Source of the DNA: Corallincola holothuriorum
GTDB lineage: Bacteria > Pseudomonadota > Gammaproteobacteria > Enterobacterales > Neiellaceae
Assembly (NCBI RefSeq): GCF_003336225.1
Contig: NZ_QPID01000003.1
Span: forward strand, 248,001-312,000
Direction: 5' to 3'
DNA length: 64,000 bases
This document shows positions 17,288 to 26,055 of the stretch, in pieces (position 1 is the first letter of the stretch; the number at the start of each line of letters is the position of its first letter). Made by a program: the position numbers and the translations under genes. Under the pieces are notes generated by a model. It made no database searches and was not told the DNA's origin. It saw nothing but the letters and a program-made list of their open reading frames with translations.

Positions 17288-19819
17288 TTGATCTTTTGCC
17301 TGCTGGATAATCTCAAACATGGCTTTCTGCATCTCCTCTTCGGCACGTTGGGCTGCTGCAGGTAGTGTCTTTAAAAGGTCATTTTCTTGCTGTACTAATT
17401 TTTCTGCATTCGCTTCGAAATCGAATGGCTTTGGTGATTTTACAGGGCCGCTGTAGACCGGCTCACAACCATCGCCAAAGTATTTCTCTGTGCCCGAGAA
17501 TGCGCCACTGAATAGACCGGTTACCGTCCCCGTGATAGCACTGGCGACCTGCACATCTGGGTTATTGAAGGGGCCATCGATACTTCGCGCAAGCCGCACA
17601 CAGGCTTCATCATCCAATATGGTGGTGCGCAATAGGTCAAAACGTTGCTTTGGTAGATCGATATCGCCAAAAAGGGCAACGCGGTGTTTCTCTGTGGCGA
17701 TGGCCGAGGGGCCAAAGTCGATTACTCCGCTGTTAAAATTGATATTGATGTCCGTTTCGGCTATCTGCGTTTCTCCACCTGCCAGTGCGCCAGCGGCGGC
17801 ACTGCTGACAGCGCTAGCTTTGCTCACCGCGAGTCCGATGGGGCCAAGTAACGCAAATGCGCCTACATCGGTAAGTGTGAGCTCTTGACTGTCGAGAAAG
17901 CCCTGTAAAGTCATATCAACGTCGATGTTGTACATGGTGGCTCGGCCAGTGCTCAGATGCACAGGGCCGGTGAGAGAGTTTAATATAGCATCGCTGGAAA
18001 CTGCCGAGCCGGTGAGCGAGGCATCCAGCTGTGCTTTGCCGCTCAGAGGGTAACCAGTATCGAGAGGATCAAGCAGCGTAAGATCCAGCTGCTTTCCTGC
18101 CAATGTCAGTTCAAATGGTAACGTACTGTCCTGCGTTTCAATGGTCCCATGACCTGCCACTGTGCCTTGCTTACTCTCAATATTAAACTTCGAAATTTCA
18201 AACGGTTGACCCCCTTTGACGGCGATGGTTGTAGCATCTATCTCCCTATCAGCGGATGAAATGTTGGCACCTGTAAGCGTTAGTGCAAATGGCAAAGCTA
18301 ACAGGTCGGGGTAAGTTGCCAGCGTAAAATCTTCGATGAGAGCCAAATTACTTAAGCTCATATTGAGGGAATCTGCAGCTACCTGGGGCTCCATCTGAGT
18401 TAAGCTTAATTGCAGGCGCTCAACTTCGACTTGTTTGATGTATAGGCCCTTCAATGGCATTGCCGTTGGTTCATCGTCTACCGTCGCTGTTGGTTCATCC
18501 GTTTCATCTGCTGGCGGCGTTGTTTGAGCCCACAAGGTGTCGCTAATCTGCAGATCTTTTAATTGTAATAAGGTGATTTCTGTTTGCAGGTGGTCGGCGA
18601 GTTGGGTTTTTGCCACAAGGCTTAACGAACCATTCAGCAGCTCCGCTTCAAGCTTGTTCAACAGCAGGGTACCGTTGGATAAACCTAGCTCGGCCATAAG
18701 ATTATCGAGTTGATGTTGCTGCGATATCAGCCGATCAAATGTTGCTTCGACAGTACCGCTGATCACTGCGGGATCGAATTTATAATCATTGACCAGAACC
18801 ATATCTCCCGCGTCGAGAGAAAAGTTGTCGAGTGCTAATCCTTGTCCAAGGATCTCACTATTTAGACCTAATTCGCTGATCTCAAGGTTTTCAATATTGA
18901 ACGTGGATATGGGGAGTGAAATCGTGGCTAATAGATCTTTGTCTTGGCGCTCAGGTATTGGCTCTGCATTGCTCGTGTCCTGCTCTAATGACAGTAAAGG
19001 GCCAAACAGGGCGTCATCTAAGGTTATCTGCTTAAGGGTAGCACTGTGTATTGTGGTAGCAAATCCTGCATCTAATACCGTGCTGGAAGCGAGAGTCGCT
19101 TGTCCGGAAAAGATCTGCACACTGGCATCTGTGATGCGAAATTTGTGTTCATCCATGAGTGCGTGCAGCGTTAGATCTTCAGCTGAAACATGTTGCCAGG
19201 TAACCTCCTCTGCAAACAGGTAGACCGCTAGCTGCCAATTTGTGGGTAACAGTTTAGCTTCTTGGATTACCTGCCAGTTGGTGATCGCGAGAGTGAGCTC
19301 TTTAAGTCGAATAGGTTGCTTAAGATCTTCCCAACGTAGTGATAGGCCATCAATATTTAGTTGTTTCAGGGACAAACTTGATAAGGGGAGCAATAACTCC
19401 TCTTTGGGTTGGCCTTGTGGCTCAGCCTCTTTCCCTTCTGCAAATGCTGCAAGCAGCTCTTCTAACTGCTCTGGACTCATATCCAAGGCGGGTCTGTCTA
19501 CGCTGATCCCTTCAATAACAACTGCTCGTTTTAATAGGGAAAGTTCGTCAATCCGCAGGGCAAAACGATCAAGCGTTAAAATCGGCTTTGAGTTGAAGCT
19601 AAATTCAAGGGCGCGCAAAGTGATCAGATAGGGATCTGTGAGAGAGTATTCGACGGGGGCATTAATTGTTAGAGCAATCGGTGTGTTGTCTGTCACCAGG
19701 CGTTCTAAATGACCGCGATAATAATCCCCTTTAAACCAAAGCAAGAAAGCCACGATAGCTAACATCGGCACGGCTATGAGGGTGGCTGCAGTCCATTTAA
19801 GTAAACGACGAATATTCAT
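17267..19819 (-). CDS. AsmA family protein
   Basis: An 850-residue protein with one N-terminal membrane anchor (WTAATLIAVPMLAIVAFLLWF) and a very long beta-rich periplasmic body, ending in an AsmA-like C-terminal region (about 590-760). AsmA-type proteins are thought to form grooves carrying phospholipids between membranes. The gene is monocistronic. Its end overlaps fabY on the other strand by 21 bp. Which AsmA paralogue it is cannot be told from sequence reading. Confidence 0.87.
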   Translation of the reverse strand: MNIRRLLKWTAATLIAVPMLAIVAFLLWFKGDYYRGHLERLVTDNTPIALTINAPVEYSLTDPYLITLRALEFSFNSKPILTLDRFALRIDELSLLKRAVVIEGISVDRPALDMSPEQLEELLAAFAEGKEAEPQGQPKEELLLPLSSLSLKQLNIDGLSLRWEDLKQPIRLKELTLAITNWQVIQEAKLLPTNWQLAVYLFAEEVTWQHVSAEDLTLHALMDEHKFRITDASVQIFSGQATLASSTVLDAGFATTIHSATLKQITLDDALFGPLLSLEQDTSNAEPIPERQDKDLLATISLPISTFNIENLEISELGLNSEILGQGLALDNFSLDAGDMVLVNDYKFDPAVISGTVEATFDRLISQQHQLDNLMAELGLSNGTLLLNKLEAELLNGSLSLVAKTQLADHLQTEITLLQLKDLQISDTLWAQTTPPADETDEPTATVDDEPTAMPLKGLYIKQVEVERLQLSLTQMEPQVAADSLNMSLSNLALIEDFTLATYPDLLALPFALTLTGANISSADREIDATTIAVKGGQPFEISKFNIESKQGTVAGHGTIETQDSTLPFELTLAGKQLDLTLLDPLDTGYPLSGKAQLDASLTGSAVSSDAILNSLTGPVHLSTGRATMYNIDVDMTLQGFLDSQELTLTDVGAFALLGPIGLAVSKASAVSSAAAGALAGGETQIAETDININFNSGVIDFGPSAIATEKHRVALFGDIDLPKQRFDLLRTTILDDEACVRLARSIDGPFNNPDVQVASAITGTVTGLFSGAFSGTEKYFGDGCEPVYSGPVKSPKPFDFEANAEKLVQQENDLLKTLPAAAQRAEEEMQKAMFEIIQQAKDQSTDTSG

Positions 19820-19979
19820 GGCAAGACTATCTTTGGATATATTGAGTCAGTATAGCGTTAAAAACTAGGTGGCTCGCCAATAAACAAAGCAAACTATATG
19901 GTTTTAAAAGAGAAATAGGCAATCGCAGGGAAAGGTATGCTTAGCCTATTTCGATTTTTATCCAAGGGTCTCGCAGGCT

Positions 19980-20504
19980 TCACGCCAAACTGATGTTATT
20001 GGCTAGCGATTCACCTTCAGCTTTTGACCGCAACATCGTTTTCTCACTGGACTCGATTCGAAACGAAAGCTGCTGTAGTAAATCTTCACATTCGGCTAAA
20101 GGTAACCCTTCTAAAGAGAGTCGACGCGGACTGTCCGTATTTGATAAGTACAAGGTCAGCTGTGGAGTGACCTTTCCTTCCAGTTTTGCCATGCGTATCT
20201 GGCTAGGCAGAAATATCTGTGACTGGCCATAACGGTCGTATTGAAGTTGCGCCCCATTCCATATAAGTCTTAGTTCCTGGCCATAGTTGTTGCTGATCAG
20301 TGCTAAGCCGATATACACCAATGCCAGCAGTGCGCAGGGGATAACAAAATTGAGAGTAAAAGATAGGTCCGACAGGCTAATTGCGCCGTCGATGGCTTCA
20401 CCAAATAAAGAAAATAAAGTGACTAAGGCAAGCCAAAATAGGCAGCGATAGGCGGTATGTTGTATCAGTGAGAGAGTTTTTTGCTCGATTACGCACATAT
20501 CCAT
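19980..20504 (-). CDS. Hypothetical membrane protein with two TM helices
   Basis: A 174-residue protein not recognised. The ATG at 20504 is chosen because AAGGAG lies about 7 bp upstream; a longer frame reaching 20585 has no such site. Two adjacent hydrophobic segments (about 20-45 and 52-75) are followed by a soluble beta-rich domain of about 95 residues (LRLIWNGAQLQYDRYG...), perhaps PH-like. It lies downstream of the mlaA terminator and probably has its own promoter. Confidence 0.65.
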   Translation of the reverse strand: MDMCVIEQKTLSLIQHTAYRCLFWLALVTLFSLFGEAIDGAISLSDLSFTLNFVIPCALLALVYIGLALISNNYGQELRLIWNGAQLQYDRYGQSQIFLPSQIRMAKLEGKVTPQLTLYLSNTDSPRRLSLEGLPLAECEDLLQQLSFRIESSEKTMLRSKAEGESLANNISLA

Positions 20505-20583
20505 TGTGCACTCCTTACTTCCGTGTGTGGTACTTCCTGTACAGCGTTGATAATACCTTAGCTTAATAGCTTGGTCAAAAAAC

Positions 20584-20611
20584 AAACATGGCCGCGATAG
20601 CGGCCATGTTT
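20584..20611 (-). terminator. Terminator after mlaA
   Basis: Perfect 12-bp arms AAACATGGCCGC (20584-20595) and GCGGCCATGTTT (20600-20611) enclose GATA, and a GTTTTTT tract follows on the minus strand. Confidence 0.85.
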
Positions 20612-20625
20612 ATTGTTTAGAACGA

Positions 20626-21387
20626 TTACCGCTTCACGGCGATTTCACGTGCGTTGAAGTATAGGAATCTGATTAGCTCATATTCGAACGCAGATCCTGA
20701 ACCATAATAACGGAATGGAATATTCTTCCGTGTATCAATGGCCCGCATCAGAGTGAGTGCTAACTCCTCTTCACTTTTCATGTCGAGTTCGCTAATGATG
20801 GCATTGAACACCAAGGTGTCGACCAATAGACCTGACGCATCACGTGCGCTTGATGGCCCAAGTAAAGGGATAACAAAGTAAGGTCCAGCACCTACGCCCC
20901 AATGTCCCAGCGTTTGGCCGAAATCTTCTCTTTCTTTGTAAACGCCCATCTTTGTTGCCGGATCCCAAACACCGAGCAAGCCGATGGTGGTGTTAGTCAC
21001 AAAGCGAAACGCAGTTGTCGCTGACCGCTCACCTTTTAACTGTAATACCGAGTTCATAAAGGTGGTCAGTTCACCCAAGTTACTGAAGAAGTTGCTTACG
21101 CCTGTTTCCACAATATCAGGAGTGATCCACTGATAACCATTGACGATGGGTAAGATCACATACTCATCGGCTTTGGCATTGAAGTAGTAGGAGCGACGGT
21201 TAAAGCCTTCCCAAGGATCGTTACTGTAAGAAATTCCTTTCTCATCTGGATCTGCAGGCGGAGCTGGCATCGGCAACATCGGCTCGACCGCATCAGCTTC
21301 TAGTTCTGGAGTGGCGCTACACGCCCCCAGTAACAGAGCAACAGAAACGAGCAATGCATTACGTATATGGTTCATATTATTCATCAT
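20626..21387 (-). CDS. mlaA: MlaA (VacJ) outer-membrane lipoprotein
   Basis: A 253-residue lipoprotein that removes misplaced phospholipids from the outer leaflet of the outer membrane and passes them to the MlaC shuttle. The ATG at 21387 is preferred because GGGAGC lies 6-7 bp upstream. The lipobox is LLGAC. Family motifs DPWEGFNRRSYYFN, FFSNLGE, TTIGLLGVWDPA and the EDFGQTLGHWGVGAGPYFVIPLLGPSSARD block are all present. It follows an alpha/beta hydrolase gene by 14 bp and ends at a terminator, so the two form an operon. Confidence 0.95.
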   Translation of the reverse strand: MMNNMNHIRNALLVSVALLLGACSATPELEADAVEPMLPMPAPPADPDEKGISYSNDPWEGFNRRSYYFNAKADEYVILPIVNGYQWITPDIVETGVSNFFSNLGELTTFMNSVLQLKGERSATTAFRFVTNTTIGLLGVWDPATKMGVYKEREDFGQTLGHWGVGAGPYFVIPLLGPSSARDASGLLVDTLVFNAIISELDMKSEEELALTLMRAIDTRKNIPFRYYGSGSAFEYELIRFLYFNAREIAVKR

Positions 21388-21401
21388 TATTTGCTCCCTG
21401 C

Positions 21402-22685
21402 TCACTTCTCAGCCGCGAAAAAGGCCAGCATATGCTCAACCCAGACTTTTTCGTCCATGTTGCCGCAGTGGCCACCGTAGGGATATATTTTCGCTCGGTC
21501 ACCAAAGGTTTTGGTGAGAAACGCAAGGTCAGGGCTTGCTAGGATAATGTCATCAGCGTTGGTGACTACAGAAATTTTATCTGCTGACATCAGATAGCCA
21601 GCCAGGCTGGTCAAACTGAGACGGTTGATCATTTGGGTGCGATCCATGCTGGGATCTTTCTCTTCAGCTATCGGTACCATGGCTTGTTCAAAGTAGGTCA
21701 AAAAACCCACTTGTGCGCCGCGAGCAAATGAGTGGCTGATACTCTCATGTTTAGATATTTCGTGGTTTTTATAGGTAATCGCGCCCCAGTTTTGCATCAC
21801 ATCAATCGCAAAAATCATATCGGTTGAGCTGAGGCGAAAGGCTAGGCCGATAAGTTGTGCCAGCTCTGCATCATTAACGCCTGCAGCGACAAACATTTTA
21901 TAAATGAAATCGGGGGTTAATTCGACACGGTCAGCATGAGATACGTTTTCGCCGAGGCGTCTAAAAATGCTGTCTATGGTTTGCTTGACGGCAGCGGTGC
22001 CGACCGACTCAACATAGCCGTCAAGAATGATGACGGAGTTGTAGAGGCTAACAGGGGGGTTAACGAGAAAGACTTTCTTAAAGTCGAACACTTTTTTCTC
22101 TTCATCTAACTTGCTTATAAAAGCGGAATGGGCACCGCCCAAGCTATAACCTGTTAGATAGAAGTCAGTGACCTGCAGCTTGTCTCCTAGCTCATCTTTT
22201 GCATGAGCCAGTGTTTTTTGCATCACACCGTAGATCTCTTCCGCGTCATTAGCCAAATCGCCAGGGAGTTGTGATTCTGATGCGGCAACAATAAAGCTGG
22301 CGTGGGTTGGTGAGGTGATAGAGATAACGTTGTAGCCAGCTTTGAAAAACGCTTTCTCCAGCGCTTTCATCTTGCCGCCATTATATTTACCGCCAGTACC
22401 AGCGATGGAGAAAACTAATGGCGCGGGCTTCTCTTGATATACAACCGAATACTCAAATTCTTCTTGATACCAAAAAACTTCAGGAACTTCGCGTTCCGGA
22501 AAAATATCCAGCGAGAGAACTTCACGATTGATCTCATCATCTTTCGGAAGATCAGCCTTATAAGCTGCCGGAGTACCAAATACGGTGGCTTTGAAGGGGT
22601 CGGTGAATGGGAAATCGTAGTTTTCGGCGGCGTATGAAGCGCCAGACAGCAGCAACATCGCTCCGACGAGCAGTATCCTTTTCAT
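21402..22685 (-). CDS. Secreted alpha/beta hydrolase paired with mlaA
   Basis: A 427-residue protein with signal peptide MKRILLVGAMLLLSGASYA. The ATG at 22685 has GCGGAA upstream; an ATG five codons earlier does not. The nucleophile Ser lies in GYSLGG (about residue 195), the Asp is probably in NADDIILASPD, and the His is in GGHCGN near the end. The oxyanion-type loop is SIAGTGGKYNG. It is likely a periplasmic esterase or lipase. Because it is 14 bp upstream of mlaA, a lipid substrate is a reasonable inference, but none is shown. Confidence 0.8.
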   Translation of the reverse strand: MKRILLVGAMLLLSGASYAAENYDFPFTDPFKATVFGTPAAYKADLPKDDEINREVLSLDIFPEREVPEVFWYQEEFEYSVVYQEKPAPLVFSIAGTGGKYNGGKMKALEKAFFKAGYNVISITSPTHASFIVAASESQLPGDLANDAEEIYGVMQKTLAHAKDELGDKLQVTDFYLTGYSLGGAHSAFISKLDEEKKVFDFKKVFLVNPPVSLYNSVIILDGYVESVGTAAVKQTIDSIFRRLGENVSHADRVELTPDFIYKMFVAAGVNDAELAQLIGLAFRLSSTDMIFAIDVMQNWGAITYKNHEISKHESISHSFARGAQVGFLTYFEQAMVPIAEEKDPSMDRTQMINRLSLTSLAGYLMSADKISVVTNADDIILASPDLAFLTKTFGDRAKIYPYGGHCGNMDEKVWVEHMLAFFAAEK

Positions 22686-22807
22686 ATTTTTATTCCGCAT
22701 GCATTGGAAAGAGGAGCTATTTCTTCTGAATAGCTTCTCTTAGTATGTAGATTTTTCGGAATAAAAACAGGTAAATGTAACGAAAAATTTAATTTATTGT
22801 TTAAATG

Positions 22808-24898
22808 TTAAACTGCACCATAATCCAACTCTTGTTGTAACCAACGCTGCGTCAGTGGTGATAGATAGGCTGGGTATCGCGAATGGAGCTGCTCGGCTAT
22901 CCGTTGTGCCATAGGGATCAGCCCCTGGTCCCGTAACAGATCGGCTATTTTAAGTTGTGCCAGTCCGGTTTGCCGGGTGCCTAGCAGTTCCCCTGGTCCG
23001 CGGATCTCTAAATCGTGTTGGGCGATTTGAAAGCCATCATTGGTTTGTCGTAGTACACCTAAACGTTTAGTGGCTGTTTTTGACAACGGTGCATGGTAAA
23101 GCAAAACACAATGGCTGCTGACACTACCTCGGCCAACGCGGCCACGTAGTTGATGTAGCTGCGCCAACCCTAAGCGTTCTGGATTCTCTATGATCATTAA
23201 GCTGGCATTCGGTACATCCACGCCTACTTCTATGACGGTGGTAGCGACAAGTAATTGCAGCTGACCAGACTTAAACTGCGCCATCACTTGCTGCTTTTCA
23301 TCAGCCTTCATCCGCCCATGTACTAGGCCAATATTTAAGTGGGGAAGCAGCTCTTGCAGTGCAGTAGATGATTCTTCGGCCGCTTGGCACTGTAACACTT
23401 CAGACTCATCTATCAGGGTGCATACCCAATAGGCCTGCTTGCCTTCGCTACATGCCATACTGACCCGTGAGATAACTTCCTCTCTGCGATTATCAGGTAT
23501 AGCGACAGTCGTAACTGGTGTGCGCCCTGGTGGCAGCTCGTCGATGATCGAGGTATCAAGATCGGCATAGGCAGTCATCGCTAAGGTGCGAGGTATAGGC
23601 GTGGCGGTCATGATTAATTGATGGGGGTAGCCAGATGATTTGTTGCCCTTTTCTCGTAACGCTAAGCGTTGATGCACACCGAATCTATGCTGCTCATCGA
23701 TGATCACTAATATCAGATCGTGGAAAATCACCTGCTCTTGAAAAATGGCATGGGTGCCGACCACTAATTGTGCCTCGCCGTTGGCGATAGCATCGAGTGA
23801 CGCTTGTCGGGCTTTACCTTTCAGTTTGCCAGCTAGCCAAGCGAGTTTTATCCCTAGTGGTTCGAACCAGGCCGCCAAGGTCAGTGCGTGTTGTTCTGCA
23901 AGCAGTTCCGTTGGCGCCATCAGTGCGACTTGTCCACCTTGTTGTAGCGCCAATGCTGCTGTCATCGCTGCTACCAGGGTTTTGCCTGAGCCCACATCGC
24001 CTTGCACCAGCCGCATCATTGGGTGAGCTTTAGCTAAGTCTGCAGTAATTTCCCTCACCACCCGCTGCTGTGCATTGGTTGGGCTGAATGGTAGCTGAGC
24101 CAGCAGCTGCTGTTGCAGCCGACCATCAACTACGATCGCTTGCGCCTTATGTAGATCACTTTTCTGTCTTAGCTGGCGTACAGATACTTGATGAGCGGTC
24201 AGCTCTTCCAAGGCTAAGCGTTGTTGTGCCGGATGCTGCCCCAACTCCAGCTGCTCCAATGAAATATCGGGCGGCGGTCTGTGGAGTTGCTGGAGAGCAT
24301 CGTTCAGGGTAATAGGATGAGCCATCAAGTCTGCTGGGATCAATTCCGGCAGGCCGTGACGGCTGAGCATGGCTAAGGCTTGATCTGAAAGCTTACGCAG
24401 GCTGATCTGTTTTAATCCCTCGGTGGTGGGATATACAGGTGTAAGCGCCTGTTCCATGGTGTGCAGCGTGGTTTGCTCGCCGACGGAGTACTCGGGGTGA
24501 ATGATCTCAAAACCGTGCTGACCACGTTTTATTTCACCAAAGCAACGCACCCACTTACCGTTAACAAAACTGTTTTTTTGCGCGGCACTGAAAGTAAAAA
24601 AACGTAGGGTGAGTGCACCTCCCCCGTCGTTGATCCTTACCCTAAGCATACGTTTGCGACCGAAGGTGACATCGCTACTGATGATCTCACCACAGACGCT
24701 ACCGTGGATCCCGGGCATTAGGGCTGCGATAGGGTAGATACGGGTCCTGTCTTCGTAACGATAGGGCAGGTGAAACAGCAGATCTTGGATCACCACCAAC
24801 CCTAGCTTCGCCAATTTTTCCGCAACTTTGGGGCCGACACCGTTAAGCTCGGTCACTTTCAGCTGTGCTAATGCGTTGCTTTGGCGGAGGTCGCTCAT
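22808..24898 (-). CDS. recG: ATP-dependent DNA helicase RecG
   Basis: A 696-residue helicase, normal for the family, that remodels stalled replication forks and branched DNA. The N-terminal OB wedge domain (about 60-160) is followed by two RecA-like domains with GDVGSGKT (Walker A), DEQHRFGVHQR (motif II), TATPIPRTLAM (motif III), ATTVIEVGVDVP (motif V) and QLRGRVGRG (motif VI). The start at 24898 is 3 bp after the trmH stop, so translation is coupled. It is last in a gmk-rpoZ-spoT-ridA-trmH-recG series like the enteric spoT operon. Confidence 0.97.
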   Translation of the reverse strand: MSDLRQSNALAQLKVTELNGVGPKVAEKLAKLGLVVIQDLLFHLPYRYEDRTRIYPIAALMPGIHGSVCGEIISSDVTFGRKRMLRVRINDGGGALTLRFFTFSAAQKNSFVNGKWVRCFGEIKRGQHGFEIIHPEYSVGEQTTLHTMEQALTPVYPTTEGLKQISLRKLSDQALAMLSRHGLPELIPADLMAHPITLNDALQQLHRPPPDISLEQLELGQHPAQQRLALEELTAHQVSVRQLRQKSDLHKAQAIVVDGRLQQQLLAQLPFSPTNAQQRVVREITADLAKAHPMMRLVQGDVGSGKTLVAAMTAALALQQGGQVALMAPTELLAEQHALTLAAWFEPLGIKLAWLAGKLKGKARQASLDAIANGEAQLVVGTHAIFQEQVIFHDLILVIIDEQHRFGVHQRLALREKGNKSSGYPHQLIMTATPIPRTLAMTAYADLDTSIIDELPPGRTPVTTVAIPDNRREEVISRVSMACSEGKQAYWVCTLIDESEVLQCQAAEESSTALQELLPHLNIGLVHGRMKADEKQQVMAQFKSGQLQLLVATTVIEVGVDVPNASLMIIENPERLGLAQLHQLRGRVGRGSVSSHCVLLYHAPLSKTATKRLGVLRQTNDGFQIAQHDLEIRGPGELLGTRQTGLAQLKIADLLRDQGLIPMAQRIAEQLHSRYPAYLSPLTQRWLQQELDYGAV

Positions 24899-24901
24899 CT
24901 G

Positions 24902-25594
24902 CTATCCATTGCTTTTTGTTCGCATCTGCTGCCACCAGTCATCTGTAGCGATAATCTCACCGTCGTCATCCAGCTCGGCGTAGGGTAGGCCTTTTTTCTT
25001 ACACAGCTTGGCAAATATCGGATGGCAGGATTCAAACAACATGCGGTGACGTACCCTGCTGTCTAGTGGCTTAGGTTGTTGATACATGCCGGCCATCTCT
25101 CGTTGTCGCTGTGCTTCATAGAGTACCACCGCGGTTGCAGCAGAGACATTAAGTGATTGGACTGCGCCAAGCATAGGGATCACTATGGTTTGATCGGCGC
25201 AGGCCAAAGCCGTTTCTGATGCGCCAAACTTTTCATGACCAACCAGGATCGCAGTTGGTCGCGTATAGTCGACCTCGCGAAAGTCCACTGCAGCCGCATT
25301 CAAGTGAGTGACCACAAGCTGCATCCCTTCACTTTTTAATTTACTCAAGCAACTTTCGGCATCTTGATAAACAGCAACGTCGACCCACTGCTGACTACCT
25401 GAGGCGGTATTGCCAGAGATCCGCATCGATTTTTCAGGCCAGATGGCATGGACTTTAGGAATACCGACCGCATCGCAGCTACGAATAATGGCTGCCATAT
25501 TCATCGGTTTATGCACCTCATCCATGACCACGGTAAGATCGGGCTGGCGTCGGTCAAGCAGGGCGGATATGCGGGAGAATCGAGAATGGCTCAT
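24902..25594 (-). CDS. trmH: tRNA (guanosine-18-2'-O)-methyltransferase TrmH
   Basis: A 230-residue SPOUT methyltransferase that methylates the ribose of G18 in the tRNA D-loop. SpoU motifs are visible: 1, DEVHKPMNMAAIIRSCDAVG with the catalytic Arg; 2, LVGHEKFGAS; 3, IPMLGAVQSLNVSAATAVVLYEA. Its N-terminus and a C-terminal extension match E. coli TrmH in length. It is directly upstream of recG, and a hairpin separates it from ridA. Confidence 0.95.
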   Translation of the reverse strand: MSHSRFSRISALLDRRQPDLTVVMDEVHKPMNMAAIIRSCDAVGIPKVHAIWPEKSMRISGNTASGSQQWVDVAVYQDAESCLSKLKSEGMQLVVTHLNAAAVDFREVDYTRPTAILVGHEKFGASETALACADQTIVIPMLGAVQSLNVSAATAVVLYEAQRQREMAGMYQQPKPLDSRVRHRMLFESCHPIFAKLCKKKGLPYAELDDDGEIIATDDWWQQMRTKSNG

Positions 25595-25607
25595 GGATCA
25601 ATCTACA

Positions 25608-25636
25608 AAAGAAAAGGCCGCATCTGCGGCCTTGCG
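25608..25636 (-). terminator. Hairpin between ridA and trmH
   Basis: AAGGCCGCA pairs with TGCGGCCTT around a short loop, followed by TTTTCTTTTG on the minus strand. The T-tract is interrupted, so it may only partly reduce read-through from ridA into trmH. Confidence 0.65.
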
Positions 25637-25644
25637 AAAAAGGA

Positions 25645-26028
25645 TTATTCGGTGACTAAGATGCCATCCATTTCGACCTGTGCTGCTTTTGGTAATGCGG
25701 CAACACCGATGGCTGCTCGCGCAGGGTAGGGCTGTTGGAAATACTCGGCCATTATCTCGTTAACCGTGGCGAAGTGGCTTAGGTCGAGTAAGAAGATATT
25801 GAGCTTTACGATATCGTTCAGTGAACCACCAGAGGCTTCGCAGACGGCGGTCAAATTATCGAATACCTGCCTGACCTGAGCACTGAAGTCTTCACTGATC
25901 AGTTCCATGGTGCTTGGTACTAAAGGGATTTGGCCTGATAGATAAACGGTATTGTCTACTTTAACTGCCTGTGAGTAGGTGCCGATAGCCTTTGGTGCTT
26001 TGTCTGTTGCAATGATGGTCTTTGCCAT
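25645..26028 (-). CDS. ridA: 2-iminobutanoate/2-iminopropanoate deaminase RidA
   Basis: A 127-residue YjgF/RidA protein that hydrolyses reactive enamine and imine intermediates made by PLP enzymes such as threonine dehydratase. Signatures are [15 protein letters not shown], and [22 protein letters not shown] with the catalytic Arg. It lies 27 bp after spoT in the same direction. Insertion of ridA into the spoT-trmH interval is common in gammaproteobacteria. Confidence 0.96.
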   Translation of the reverse strand: MAKTIIATDKAPKAIGTYSQAVKVDNTVYLSGQIPLVPSTMELISEDFSAQVRQVFDNLTAVCEASGGSLNDIVKLNIFLLDLSHFATVNEIMAEYFQQPYPARAAIGVAALPKAAQVEMDGILVTE

Positions 26029-26055
26029 TTTTTTTGCCTTCGTAAGATTGTTATT

